61,410 nt of DNA, from positions 1 through 61,410 of the forward strand of contig NZ_BNBC01000055.1 of assembly GCF_014654675.1 (NCBI RefSeq), read 5' to 3'. A program made the position numbers and the translations under genes. Positions 21,222 through 30,600 of the stretch are shown piece by piece. The stretch is from Streptomyces spiralis (GTDB taxonomy: Bacteria > Actinomycetota > Actinomycetes > Streptomycetales > Streptomycetaceae). The notes beneath the pieces were generated by a model. It was not told where the DNA came from. It did no database searches and saw only the letters and a program-made list of their open reading frames with translations. Position 1 is the first letter of the stretch, and every line of letters begins with the position of its first letter.

Positions 21222-21251
21222 GGGGGTGGGGCCCGAGTGGGCCCCACCCCC
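21222..21251. terminator. Bidirectional terminator between ribF and the ABC transporter operon
   Basis: A perfect 13-bp G/C-rich stem (21222-21234 with 21239-21251) closes on the 4-nt loop GAGT. It lies exactly between the converging ribF and ABC ATPase genes. Confidence 0.88.
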
Positions 21252-21253
21252 GT

Positions 21254-22312
21254 TCACTGCTGTTCGGCGGCCGTCCCGGCCCCTGCTTCGGTTCCTGCCC
21301 CCGCGACCACTTCCTCGCCTGTCCGGGCTCGGGCCCAGTGGCAGGCCACCTGGGTCCCGGCGGTCCCGGTCAGGACGGGCAGATCCTGGGTGCGGCAGGC
21401 GTCGGCGACGCCCGCCCGGGCCGCCTCGCCGCCGGCCAGGATCTGGCAGCGTGCGTGGAAGCGGCAGCCGGAGGGGATGCGGGACGGGTCGGGCGGCTCG
21501 CCGGTGAGGACCACCGGATCGCCCGGGGCCTCGGGCAGGACGGACAGCAGGGCCTGGGTGTACGGATGCCGGGGTGCCGTCAGCACCTGCTCGACCTCGC
21601 CCGTCTCCACGATCCGGCCCAGGTACATCACCGCCACCCGGTCCGCGATGTTCCACGCCAGACCCAGGTCGTGGGTCACCACCAGTGCCGACAGCCCGAG
21701 TTCGTCGCGCAGCCGCAGCAGCAGCGCCAGGATCTCACCGCGTACCGAGGCGTCGAGGGAGGCCACCGGCTCGTCGGCGACGACGAGTTCGGGCTGGAGG
21801 ACCAGCGCGCCCGCGATGACCACCCGCTGGCGCTGCCCGCCGGACAACTCGTGCGGATAGCGCAGGAAGAAACGCTCCGGCGGCCGCAGCCCCGCCCGGG
21901 ACAGCGCCTCGGCGACCGCCGCCCGCTCGTCCCCGCCGTAGCCGTGGATGCGCAGCCCCTCGGCGACCGCGTCGTACACCGTGTGCCGTGGGTTGAGCGA
22001 GCCGCTCGGGTCCTGGAGGACCAGCTGGACCCGCTTGCGGTACGCCTTCAGCGCCCGCGAGGAGTAGTCCAGCGGCGCGCCGTCGAAGGTGACACGCCCC
22101 GCCGTCGGCGGGACGAGCCCGAGCAGGGAGCGGGCCAGCGTCGTCTTGCCGCAGCCCGACTCGCCGACCAGCGCCACGATCTCGCCGGGCCGGATGTCCA
22201 GGTCCACCCCGTCCACGGCCCGGGCCGGCGGCGCGCCGTTGCGGCCCGGAAAGGTGATGCGCAGGCCCTCGACGCTCAGCAGCGGTGGCGTGGCCGTCAT
22301 CGTGCCCGTCAT
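21254..22312 (-). CDS. Oligopeptide/dipeptide ABC transporter ATP-binding protein (OppF/DppF type)
   Basis: The 352-residue cytosolic ATPase powers peptide uptake. Walker A is GESGCGKTT, the Q-loop lies in QLVLQDPSGSLNPR, the ABC signature is LSGGQRQR, Walker B is LVVADEPVASLD, and the H-loop is VVTHDL. The C-terminal cysteine-containing oligopeptide/dipeptide tail is present (RIPSGCRFHARCQI). The ATG at 22312 has GAGGAG upstream and overlaps the preceding gene by 4 nt (ATGA). It is the last gene of the five-gene operon and ends 3 bases from the terminator hairpin. Confidence 0.92.
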   Translation of the reverse strand: MTGTMTATPPLLSVEGLRITFPGRNGAPPARAVDGVDLDIRPGEIVALVGESGCGKTTLARSLLGLVPPTAGRVTFDGAPLDYSSRALKAYRKRVQLVLQDPSGSLNPRHTVYDAVAEGLRIHGYGGDERAAVAEALSRAGLRPPERFFLRYPHELSGGQRQRVVIAGALVLQPELVVADEPVASLDASVRGEILALLLRLRDELGLSALVVTHDLGLAWNIADRVAVMYLGRIVETGEVEQVLTAPRHPYTQALLSVLPEAPGDPVVLTGEPPDPSRIPSGCRFHARCQILAGGEAARAGVADACRTQDLPVLTGTAGTQVACHWARARTGEEVVAGAGTEAGAGTAAEQQ

Positions 22313-23325
22313 GTGGTGCTGCTCCTCACTTGCTCGTCCTGCGCCGTCGCCGGGCGCGCGGGCGCGGCGACGCCGTCGCCACCCACGTGCACGCACGCCG
22401 CCCGCCGGCCCTCTCCGGCCTCCCGCAGCATCTGGTCCTCGGTCGCGCACACATCCAGCGCGACCGGGCAGCGCGGGTGGAACGCGCAGCCCGCCGGCAC
22501 CGCCGCCGGGTCGGGCGGGTCACCGGGCAGACCGCGCGGCGCGAACCGCGACGCCGGGTCCCCGATCCTCGGGAACGCCTCCGACAGGGCCCTGCCGTAG
22601 GGGTGCCTGGCGCCGTCGTAGACCTGGCGGGCCGGGCCCTCCTCCACCACCCGGCCCGCGTACATCACCGCGAGCCGGTCGCAGGTGTCGGACAGCACGG
22701 CCAGGTCGTGGCTGATCATGATCAGGCCCACGTCCTGCTCGCTGACCAGCTCCTCGATCAGCCGCAGGATCTGCGCCTGGATCATCACGTCCAGCGCGGT
22801 GGTGGGCTCGTCGGCGACGATCAGCCGCGGATCGCAGGCCAGTGCCATCGCGATCATCACCCGCTGCCGCTGCCCTCCGGACAGCTCGTGCGGATACGCG
22901 CTCGCCCGTGCCGCCGGCAGGCCCACCTGCTCCAGCAGCTCACCGGCCTTCTTCTTCGCACCCGCCGGGGTCGCCTTGCGGTGCAGCAGGATCGGCTCGG
23001 CGATCTGGTCGCCGACCCGGTGCACGGCGTTGAGGGAGTGCATCGCGCCCTGGAAGACGATCGACGCGCCCGCCCAGCGGACCGCGCGCACCTGCCCCCA
23101 CTTCATCGTGAGCACGTCCTCGCCGTCCAGCAGGATCTGCCCGCCGACCCGGGCCCCGACCGGCAGCAGCCGCAACAGCGCCAGTGCCAGCGTGGACTTG
23201 CCGCAGCCGGACTCGCCCGCGATGCCGAGCTTCTCACCCGCCGCGACGGTCAGATCGACCCCGCGGACGGCGGCCGCACCGCCCGGGTAGGTGACTTCCA
23301 GGTTCCGGACGTCGAGCAGGCTCAA
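22309..23325 (-). CDS. Oligopeptide/dipeptide ABC transporter ATP-binding protein (OppD/DppD type)
   Basis: The 338-residue partner ATPase has Walker A GESGCGKST, signature LSGGQRQR, Walker B LIVADEPTTALD, H-loop MISHDL, and the Cys-rich peptide-transporter tail (VPAGCAFHPRCPVALDVC). The most likely start is TTG at 23325, which overlaps the permease stop by 4 nt (TTGA); no ATG or GTG lies near the conserved N-terminus. Together with the OppF-type protein it would form the heterodimeric engine under the two permeases. Confidence 0.88.
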   Translation of the reverse strand: MSLLDVRNLEVTYPGGAAAVRGVDLTVAAGEKLGIAGESGCGKSTLALALLRLLPVGARVGGQILLDGEDVLTMKWGQVRAVRWAGASIVFQGAMHSLNAVHRVGDQIAEPILLHRKATPAGAKKKAGELLEQVGLPAARASAYPHELSGGQRQRVMIAMALACDPRLIVADEPTTALDVMIQAQILRLIEELVSEQDVGLIMISHDLAVLSDTCDRLAVMYAGRVVEEGPARQVYDGARHPYGRALSEAFPRIGDPASRFAPRGLPGDPPDPAAVPAGCAFHPRCPVALDVCATEDQMLREAGEGRRAACVHVGGDGVAAPARPATAQDEQVRSSTT

Positions 23326-24248
23326 CGGGACACCCCCAGCCTGGGGTTGAGAACGGACTCCACCGCACGCCCGCACAGCGTGAACGCCAGGGCCACGACG
23401 GCGATCGCGACGCCCGGCGGGACCAGGTACCACCAGTCGCCCGAGCTCACCGCCCCCGCCTCCCGCGCGTCCTGCAGCAGCCCGCCCCAGGACACGACGG
23501 TCGGATCCCCGAGTCCGAGGAAGGCCAGCGTCGCCTCGGCGAGGATCGCGGAGGAGATGATCAGGGTCGTCTGCGCCAGCACCAGCGGCATGACGTTGGG
23601 CAGCACATGGCGGGACATGATGTGCCAGTGCCCGCCGCCGAGCGCCTTGGCGCGCTCGATGTACGGCCGTGACTCCACCGCCAGCGTCTGCGCCCGCACC
23701 AGCCGGGCCGTCGTGGGCCACGTGGTCACGCCGATCGCCAGGACGATCGTGCCGAGCGAGCGGGACATCACGGTGGCCAGCGCGATGGCCAGCACCAGCG
23801 TCGGCATCACCAGGAACCAGTCCGTGACCCGCATCATCACCGTGGCGTACCAGCCGCGGAAGTGCCCGGCGGTGATCCCGATGACCGCCCCGATCGCCAC
23901 CGACAGCACGGCCGCGAGCAGCCCCACGAGCAGCGACACCCGCGATCCCCAGATCACCAGGCCCAGCAGGTTCCGCCCGAACTGGTCGGTGCCCAGCGGG
24001 AAGTGCCCGCTCGGACTCTCCAGCGGCCGCCCCGGCGCGTCCGTCACGCTCGAGACGTCCGAGCCGACGGTCAGCGGCGCGGTCAGCGCGACCAGCGCGA
24101 ACAGCACCAGCGCGGCCAGCCCGAACACACCGGCGCGGTGCCGGCGGTACTCCTTCCAGAACCGCGCGGCGGAGGCCCGGCGCCGCCGCCAGGCGAGCGC
24201 GCGCGGACCGAGTGCCGCGGGGGTCTTGGTGGTCTCGGCGGTCGTCAT
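23322..24248 (-). CDS. Peptide ABC transporter permease (OppC/DppC type)
   Basis: The 308-residue membrane protein has an N-terminal Arg-rich cytosolic tail, a first membrane segment (VFGLAALVLFALVALTAPLT), the FPLGTDQFGRNLLGLVIWG block typical of OppC-like permeases, and five more membrane segments. The EAA loop is ERAKALGGGHWHIMSRHVLP, which contacts the ATPases. ATG at 24248 overlaps the upstream permease stop (ATGA). Confidence 0.92.
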   Translation of the reverse strand: MTTAETTKTPAALGPRALAWRRRRASAARFWKEYRRHRAGVFGLAALVLFALVALTAPLTVGSDVSSVTDAPGRPLESPSGHFPLGTDQFGRNLLGLVIWGSRVSLLVGLLAAVLSVAIGAVIGITAGHFRGWYATVMMRVTDWFLVMPTLVLAIALATVMSRSLGTIVLAIGVTTWPTTARLVRAQTLAVESRPYIERAKALGGGHWHIMSRHVLPNVMPLVLAQTTLIISSAILAEATLAFLGLGDPTVVSWGGLLQDAREAGAVSSGDWWYLVPPGVAIAVVALAFTLCGRAVESVLNPRLGVSR

Positions 24249-25324
24249 CGGCCCACCCTCGGATCGAGCAGCGGATACAGGAGGTCGGCGAGGGTGTTCA
24301 TCAGGATCACCGCCGAGGCGAAGACGAAGAACAGACCCTGCACCAGCGGCAGGTCGGGCACGCTGAGCGCCTGGTAGAACAGGCCGCCCAGCCCCGGCCA
24401 GGAGAACACCGTCTCCACGAGGATGACACCCGCCACCGTCCGGCCGAGATTGACGAAGATCAGCGTCACGGTCGGCAGCAGCGCGTTCGGCACGGCGTGC
24501 CGGCGCCGCACCAGGTCGTCCCTGAGGCCCTTCGCCCGCGCGGTCGTCAGATAGTCGCTGCCCATCTCGTCCAGCAGCGCCGACCGGGTGACCAGCAGCG
24601 TCTGCCCGTACTCCACCGCGACCAGCGTCACCACCGGCAGCACCAGATGGTGGACGACGTCGACGATGTACGCGAAGCCCTCCTTGCCGCCCGACTCCAT
24701 GCCCCCGGTCGGGAACAGGCCCGGGACCGGGCCCGCGCCGACCGACAGCACGATGATGAGCAGCAGCCCCAGCCAGAACGACGGGATGGAGTACAGCGTC
24801 AGCGCCAGCCCGGTGTTGAGGCGGTCGCCGAGACCGCCGTGCCGCCAGGCCGAGCGGGTGCCGAGGAAGATACCGAGGGCGGTGTAGAGCAGGAAGGACG
24901 TGCCGGTGAGCACCAGGGTGTTGGGCAGCGCCTCCGTGATCTTGTCCATCACGGGGACGTGGAACTGGTACGAGGTGCCCAGATCCCCGGTCAGCGCCTT
25001 GCCGCAGTACTCCGTGAACTGCTGCCACATGGGCAGGTCGAGCCCGAACTCCCGCCGGTAGGCGGCGATCTGCTCGGCCGACACCGGGCGGCCACCGGTC
25101 ATGAACTTCACCGGGTCGCCCGGGATCAGCCGGAAGAGGAAGAAACTGGTGACGAGCACGGCGAGCAGCGAGACGGCCGCACCGACCAGCTTGCCCGCCA
25201 CATACCGCAGATACGCGGTGGTGGTGCGCGCCCGGGGCGCGCGCCCGGCCCCCGCCGGCCCGGACTTCGCCGGGCCGGTGGCGGCCGCGTCCTCGACCAG
25301 CGAGGGTGTTGCTTCAGCGGTCAT
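24245..25324 (-). CDS. Peptide ABC transporter permease (OppB/DppB type)
   Basis: The 359-residue membrane protein has the OppB-type first helix and the FFLFRLIPGDPVKFMTGG motif. The EAA loop TARAKGLRDDLVRRRHAVPN and about six membrane helices are seen. An extra N-terminal stretch of about 45 residues rich in Ala/Pro/Arg precedes the first helix. The ATG at 25324 is chosen; a GTG at 25336, directly after the stop of the binding-protein gene, would add four residues. Confidence 0.9.
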   Translation of the reverse strand: MTAEATPSLVEDAAATGPAKSGPAGAGRAPRARTTTAYLRYVAGKLVGAAVSLLAVLVTSFFLFRLIPGDPVKFMTGGRPVSAEQIAAYRREFGLDLPMWQQFTEYCGKALTGDLGTSYQFHVPVMDKITEALPNTLVLTGTSFLLYTALGIFLGTRSAWRHGGLGDRLNTGLALTLYSIPSFWLGLLLIIVLSVGAGPVPGLFPTGGMESGGKEGFAYIVDVVHHLVLPVVTLVAVEYGQTLLVTRSALLDEMGSDYLTTARAKGLRDDLVRRRHAVPNALLPTVTLIFVNLGRTVAGVILVETVFSWPGLGGLFYQALSVPDLPLVQGLFFVFASAVILMNTLADLLYPLLDPRVGR

Positions 25325-25336
25325 GGATACCTGCAC

Positions 25337-27247
25337 CTATTCGCGGTCTTCTGCCGTGGCCCGGCGGCGCACCGTGAAGAGCACGGCGAGGCCCACGAGC
25401 ACGACGACACCCGCGACGATCCCGATCACGACGCCCGTCGACGACGAGCCGTCCGAGGAGTCCCCGGAGTCCGCCGGAACGGCGGACCACCAGCTCCAGT
25501 AGCCGTCCTGCCCGTAGATGTTGCCCGCCGACGACGGCATGGTGGTGATCGACTTGATCTGGTCCGTGCGGTAGGCCTCCACCGCGTTCGGATAGGCCAT
25601 GACGTTCATGTACCCCAGGTCGTACAGCCGCGACTCCATCTGCTTGACCAGGTCCGCCCGTTTGGCGGGGTCGTACTCGGCGAGCTGCTTGGCGTACAGG
25701 TCGTCGTAGGCCTTGTCGCAGATGAAGTTGTCGGTGGCGCCGGTGTCCTTCGGGGTCTGCGGGCGGGCGTCGCAGGTGTGGATGGAGAGCACGAAGTCCG
25801 GGTCGGGGTTGACGGACCAGCCGTCGAAGGCCAGGTCGTACTTGCCCGCCAGCCACGGGTCGGTCACGTTGTCCAGGCAGTCCAGGGTGATCCCGATGCC
25901 CAGCTTGGCCCACCACTCCTGGAGGTACTTGCCGACCGCCTTGTCATTGGGGTCGGTGGCGTGGCACAGGACCCGGTAGTTCAGCGGCTTGCCGTCCTTG
26001 CCGACGCGCTTGCCGTCGGAGTTCTTCTTGTACCCCGCCTCGTCGAGCAGCTGCCCGGCCTTCGCCGGGTCGTACGCCAGCTCCTGCCCGGACGACGGCT
26101 TCCAGAAGTACGTCGAGAAGCGCGGCGGGATGTAGCCCTGGCCCTCGACCGCGTGGCCCTGGAAGACCTTGTCGACGATCGCCTTGCGGTCCACGGCCAT
26201 GAACAGGGCGTGCCGTACGCGCTCGTCGAGCAGGGACGGGTCGCCGTCACCGAACTTCGTGCCGTTCTTGGCCTGCGCGCCCGGGTTGGTGGCCAGCGCG
26301 TAGAAGCGGCGGCCGGGCCCCTCGTTGACGTGGATGTTCTTGTCGCTCTTGAGGGAGGCGGCCTGCGCGGGCGTCAGCGACGGCGAGCCGGCGACGAAGG
26401 AGACCTCGCCCTTGCGCAGCGCGGCGACGGCGGCGTCCTGGTCCTTGTAGTACCGGAAGACCAGCTCGTCGAACTTCGGCGCGCCCCGCCAGAAGTCCTT
26501 GTTGGCCTTCAGCCGCACATAGCTGTCCGCCTTGTAGTCGGTCAGGACGAACGGCCCGTCCCCGACGATCGGGAAGCTCTTGTCGTTGTTGAACTTCGAG
26601 AAGTCGGTGACCTTCTCCCACACGTGCTTGGGCACGATCGGCACGTCCAGCGCCGTCATCGTGGCCTGAGGCTTCTTCAGCTTGATCACCAGCTGGGTGG
26701 GGCTGGGCGCGGTGACCTTCTCGAAGTTGCCGACGAAGCTGCCGTTGGCGGTGGCGGCGCCCTCGTCGGTCATCATCTTGTTGAACGTCCACGCCGCGTC
26801 CTCGGCGGTGACCGGCTGCCCGTCCGACCACTTGGTGTTGCGGATCGTGTAGGTCCAGGTCAGCTTGTCCGGCGACGCCTCCCACTTGGTGGCGAGACCC
26901 GGAATGGCGTGGGCGTCCTTGGGGTCGTAGTTGGTCAGGTACTCGTACATCAGCCGGTTGATGCTGGTGCTGACCAGCTTCACCGCCAGAAAGGGGCTGA
27001 GCGAGTCGACGCTCTGGGCGACGGCGACGGTGAGGACCTTGCCGCCGCTCTTGTCGTCCTTCTGGGCCTTCGCGGCCTCCTGGGCCTGAGCGCCCTGCGC
27101 CGCCCGGGCCTGCGGCGCGGCCGAGGCCGCCGGGGTCGCGAGCCCGGACGCGAGGACGAGCGCGGCGGCGCCCGTGGCGGCGAGAAGCCGTGCCCTCCTC
27201 GGGCGGGGGCCTGTGCGTCCTCTGCCGTGCTGATCTTGTGTGTTCAT
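25337..27247 (-). CDS. Peptide ABC transporter substrate-binding protein (SBP family 5) with C-terminal membrane anchor
   Basis: The 636-residue extracytoplasmic protein catches the substrate for the downstream permeases. An Arg-rich signal peptide (residues 1-45, GPRPRRARLLAATGAAALVL) ends at ASA-A. The family 5 fold shows TYTIRNTKWSDGQPVTAED and later HALFMAVDRKAIVDKVFQG. No lipobox cysteine is seen. Instead the protein ends with GVVIGIVAGVVVLVGLAVLF and a basic tail, so it is probably held by a C-terminal helix, which is unusual for a binding protein. ATG at 27247 with GAGGT upstream. It is the first gene of the operon. Confidence 0.9.
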   Translation of the reverse strand: MNTQDQHGRGRTGPRPRRARLLAATGAAALVLASGLATPAASAAPQARAAQGAQAQEAAKAQKDDKSGGKVLTVAVAQSVDSLSPFLAVKLVSTSINRLMYEYLTNYDPKDAHAIPGLATKWEASPDKLTWTYTIRNTKWSDGQPVTAEDAAWTFNKMMTDEGAATANGSFVGNFEKVTAPSPTQLVIKLKKPQATMTALDVPIVPKHVWEKVTDFSKFNNDKSFPIVGDGPFVLTDYKADSYVRLKANKDFWRGAPKFDELVFRYYKDQDAAVAALRKGEVSFVAGSPSLTPAQAASLKSDKNIHVNEGPGRRFYALATNPGAQAKNGTKFGDGDPSLLDERVRHALFMAVDRKAIVDKVFQGHAVEGQGYIPPRFSTYFWKPSSGQELAYDPAKAGQLLDEAGYKKNSDGKRVGKDGKPLNYRVLCHATDPNDKAVGKYLQEWWAKLGIGITLDCLDNVTDPWLAGKYDLAFDGWSVNPDPDFVLSIHTCDARPQTPKDTGATDNFICDKAYDDLYAKQLAEYDPAKRADLVKQMESRLYDLGYMNVMAYPNAVEAYRTDQIKSITTMPSSAGNIYGQDGYWSWWSAVPADSGDSSDGSSSTGVVIGIVAGVVVLVGLAVLFTVRRRATAEDRE

Positions 27248-27375
27248 GGCTCGGTGACCTCGCGTCATCGCACGCGCGGAGGTGTGGCCCCGCGCGGGGC
27301 GGCTTGAACAGTTGTGAACAGGCTTGAACGTGCTTGTTTGAGCTTGATCGGTTGACGCCGGCGGGATGGATTGAG

Positions 27376-27405
27376 TGTCTATCAGCGGCAGTCTGCGCGC
27401 GTCAA
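27376..27405 (-). promoter_or_regulatory. Vegetative-type promoter of the peptide ABC operon
   Basis: On the minus strand TTGACG (27405-27400) and TAGACA (27381-27376) are separated by 18 bases, close to the streptomycete HrdB consensus. A second TTGACA lies just upstream (27416-27411). The 5' leader to the ATG at 27247 would be about 120 nt. Confidence 0.6.
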
Positions 27406-27541
27406 CGGTATGTCAAACCCCATGTGGCCTGCGGAAATAACGAGTTGACCGCGATGTCACCCACATTGGTGGAGACCTCTGACGCCTCCCTGGTGAGGGC
27501 GTGGCGGCGGATTTCCGCCGGTTCTGTCTGCGAACGCGCGA

Positions 27542-27574
27542 AGGCCCGCGCCGTTTGGGGAAGGGCACGGGCCT
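27542..27574. terminator. Second hairpin after the ParA-like gene
   Basis: The arms at 27542-27552 and 27564-27574 pair over 11 bp with one mismatch around an 11-nt loop. Confidence 0.55.
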
Positions 27575-27596
27575 CGGGAGTGTGTGGGCGGGTGAG

Positions 27597-27619
27597 CGGC
27601 GGCCTGCGGGAGGCCGCCG
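27597..27619 (-). terminator. Hairpin directly after the ParA-like gene
   Basis: A perfect 9-bp stem (27597-27605 with 27611-27619) with a 5-nt loop lies 2 bases past the stop codon. With the hairpin at 27542-27574 it forms a double terminator. Confidence 0.65.
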
Positions 27620-27621
27620 GG

Positions 27622-30600
27622 TCACTGCTGGGGTGCGGGCGGGGGAGGGGGCGGGGTCTGGCCCTGCTGGCCCTGTTGGCCCTGTTGGCCCTGCGGAGGT
27701 TGCGCGGGCTGCGGAGCCTGCGGGTAGCCGGGGTGGGGTGCGGGGGCGTACGGCTGGCCGGGGTGCGGCGGGGTCGCGAACTGGCCCGGCTGGCCCGGCT
27801 GCCCCGGCTGGGCGCCAGGGGCGGGGGGCTGGCCCGGGATGGGCTGTCCGGGGTGACCGGGGTGTCCGGGCTGCGGCGGGTACGGCTGACCGGGTTGTCC
27901 GGGCTGTTGCGGGGCGTACTGACCCGGCGCCGGCTGGCCCGGTTGTCCGGGATACGGCTGCTGCGGCTGTCCCGGGTACGGCTGTTGCGGCTGCCCTGGG
28001 TACGGCTGTCCCGGGTGGGGCTGGGCGGCGTAGGGCTGCGGCTGGCCGGGCTGTCCGGGGAAGGGCTGGCCCGGCTGGCCCGGGAAGGGCTGGCCCGGCA
28101 GCGGCGGGGCCGCGACCGGAGGCGGGTTGCCGTCGGAGGTCCACAGCCCGTGCGACTGCTGGTGGCGGACGAAGTCCTCCGCGACCATCGCCGCGAGGTT
28201 GAAGTACGCCTCGCGCACCTTCGGCCGCATCATGTCGAGGTTGACCTCGGCACCGGCGGCCAGGTGCTCGTCGAAGGGCACCACGACGACGCCCCGGCAG
28301 CGCGTCTCGAAGTGGGCGACGATGTCCTCCACCTTGATCATCTTGCCGGTCTCGCGCACCCCCGAGATCACGGTGAGGGAACGGGCGACGAGGTCGGCGT
28401 AGCCGTGCGCGGACAGCCAGTCCAGCGTCGTACTGGCGCTGGAGGCACCGTCCACGGACGGCGTGGAGATGATGATGAGCTGGTCGGCGAGGTCCAGCAC
28501 GCCGCGCATGGCGCTGTAGAGCAGACCGGTGCCGGAGTCGGTGAGGATGATCGGGTACTGGTTGCCCAGCACGTCGATCGCGCGGCGGTAGTCCTCGTCG
28601 TTGAACGTCGTGGACACCGCCGGGTCGACGTCGTTGGCGATGATCTCCAGACCCGACGGGGCCTGGGAGGTGAACCGCCGGATGTCCATGTAGGAGTTGA
28701 GGTACGGGATCGCCTGCACGAGGTCACGGATGGTGGCCCCGGTCTCCCGGCGCACCCGGCGGCCGAGCGTACCGGCGTCCGGGTTGGCGTCGATCGCGAG
28801 GATCTTGTCCTGCCGCTCGGTGGCGAGCGTGGAGCCCAGCGCGGTGGTGGTGGTCGTCTTGCCGACACCGCCCTTGAGGCTGATCACCGCGATCCGGTAG
28901 CAGGACAGCACCGGCGTCCGGATCAGGTCCAGCTTCCGCTGGCGCTCGGCCTCCTCCTTCTTGCCACCGATGCGGAAACGGGAGCCGGCCGCGGCCGGGC
29001 GGCCGCTGCGGGCCTTCTGCCTCTTGTTGTTGAGCAGCCGGTCTGAGGACAGCTCCACGGCCGCCGTGTAACCGAGCGGTGCGGCCCCGGGGTTGGTCGG
29101 CTGCCGCTGGTCGTGCTGTATGGGCTGCGGCCACCCGGCACCGGCCCGCGGATCGACGGGCTGCTGCGGAGGCTGCGGTACGGAGCCCTGGGGCTGCCCG
29201 GGCTGGGGTGCACCCTGCGGGGCATCGGCCGGGGGGTGCGCCGTCTCGGGCTGCTGCTGCCCGCCGGGCTGCTGGGGCTGCGGCTGACCCGGCTGGGAGG
29301 GCTGGGAGGGCTGCGGGGGGTGGGCCTGCGGCTGTCCGGGCTGTCCGGGCTGCGGGGGCTGTGCGGGGTGCCCCGGCTGTGCGGGCGGCTGCGGGAAGCC
29401 GTAACCGCCGGGCTGCGGGAAGCCGTAACCACCCTGAGCCTGCGCGCCGGGACCGGGGCCGACGCCGGGCTGACCGCTCTGCGGGAAGCCGTAGCCGCCG
29501 CCCTGCGCCGCCGGGCCGGGCGGCGTCGGCTGCGGGAAGCCGTAACCCGCCGGAGGCGGCGGGGGAGTGGGCGCGTCACCCTGCTGCGGTGCCGCGGGCG
29601 CGTTCCAGGCGGCGGGCGCGGGCTGCGGCGCCTGCGGCTGGAAGGGCGGCTGCTGGGGCGGCATCGGCTGCTGGGCCTGCTGGGGGGGCTGTTCGGGGGC
29701 CTGCGGCTGGGGCTGCGCGGGCCACTGGGCCGCGGGAGCGGGAGCGGCGGGCTGGTACGACGGCGGCAGCGGCGGAACCGCGTCCTGGGGCGCCGGCGGG
29801 GGACCCCAGGCAGCCGGAGCGTCCTGGACGTCGCCGCCCGCGGTGGCGTCGGCGGGGGCGGCCGCCTGAGCGACGGCGTCCTGCACGTCGTCGGCGGGTC
29901 GGCCGGCTGCCTCCGGGTCACCGCCCTCGCGGTCGCCGTCGGTGCTGCCTTCGGTGCCGGTGCCGGTGCCGGTGTCCATGCCGGTGGCCGGATCGGCCGT
30001 GGCGGTCACGGGCTCAGGAACGCCGGAATCGGAGTCGGTGATGCCGGAGGCCGCGTCCGTGTCGGCGTCGGTGTCGCCGTCCGCCTCGACATCCGTAGCC
30101 GTCTCCGCGTCCGCGTCGGTACCCGCGGCCGGAGCGGGCTCGGTTTCGGAGTCGTCGTCCGAACGCTCTTCGTCGGCCCCCACCGAGGCGTCCCCCGAGC
30201 TCTCCGGGACCTCCGAACCCTCCGGGCTCTGCTCGTCCTCCGCGCCCTCGGTGCCGCCGTCGGACGTTCCGGGAACCGGCGCCTCCGTACCACCCCGGCC
30301 CTCGCGCTCCGCAGCGCCCTCCTCGGCCCCCGCGCCCTGCGCGGCAGCCTGCTGCGCCGCGTCGCGCTCCGCGAACTCCCGCTTGAGAGCTGCCGCCGAG
30401 ATACGCATCGTGGCACCGCTGACGACGTCACCGCTCCCGGCGGCGTCCTCCGCCTCCGGCGCCACAGGGGCGGCGGCGGGTGCGGGCGTGGGCGCCCAGG
30501 AGGACTGGAAGCCGCTGCTCGGCGGCGGACCCGGGAGCTCGACCGGGGGACCGACCGGCGGAGGCGGCGCAGGGGTCGCGGGCGGCGCCGGGGCCGGTGC

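Larger units (their letters stand above)
27248..27621. other. 374-base intergenic region: promoter of the peptide ABC operon and terminators of the ParA-like gene
   Basis: No gene is seen. On the ABC side the sequence has several GTTCAAGC-like direct repeats (27300-27350) between the promoter and the start codon. The other side holds two hairpins after the stop of the ParA-like gene. The repeats may be an operator or leader element. Confidence 0.55.

Noticed and set aside
24212..27307. 1,031-codon plus-strand open frame opposite the peptide ABC genes
   Set aside because: It runs antisense across a permease and the binding protein, which have clear family motifs on the minus strand.
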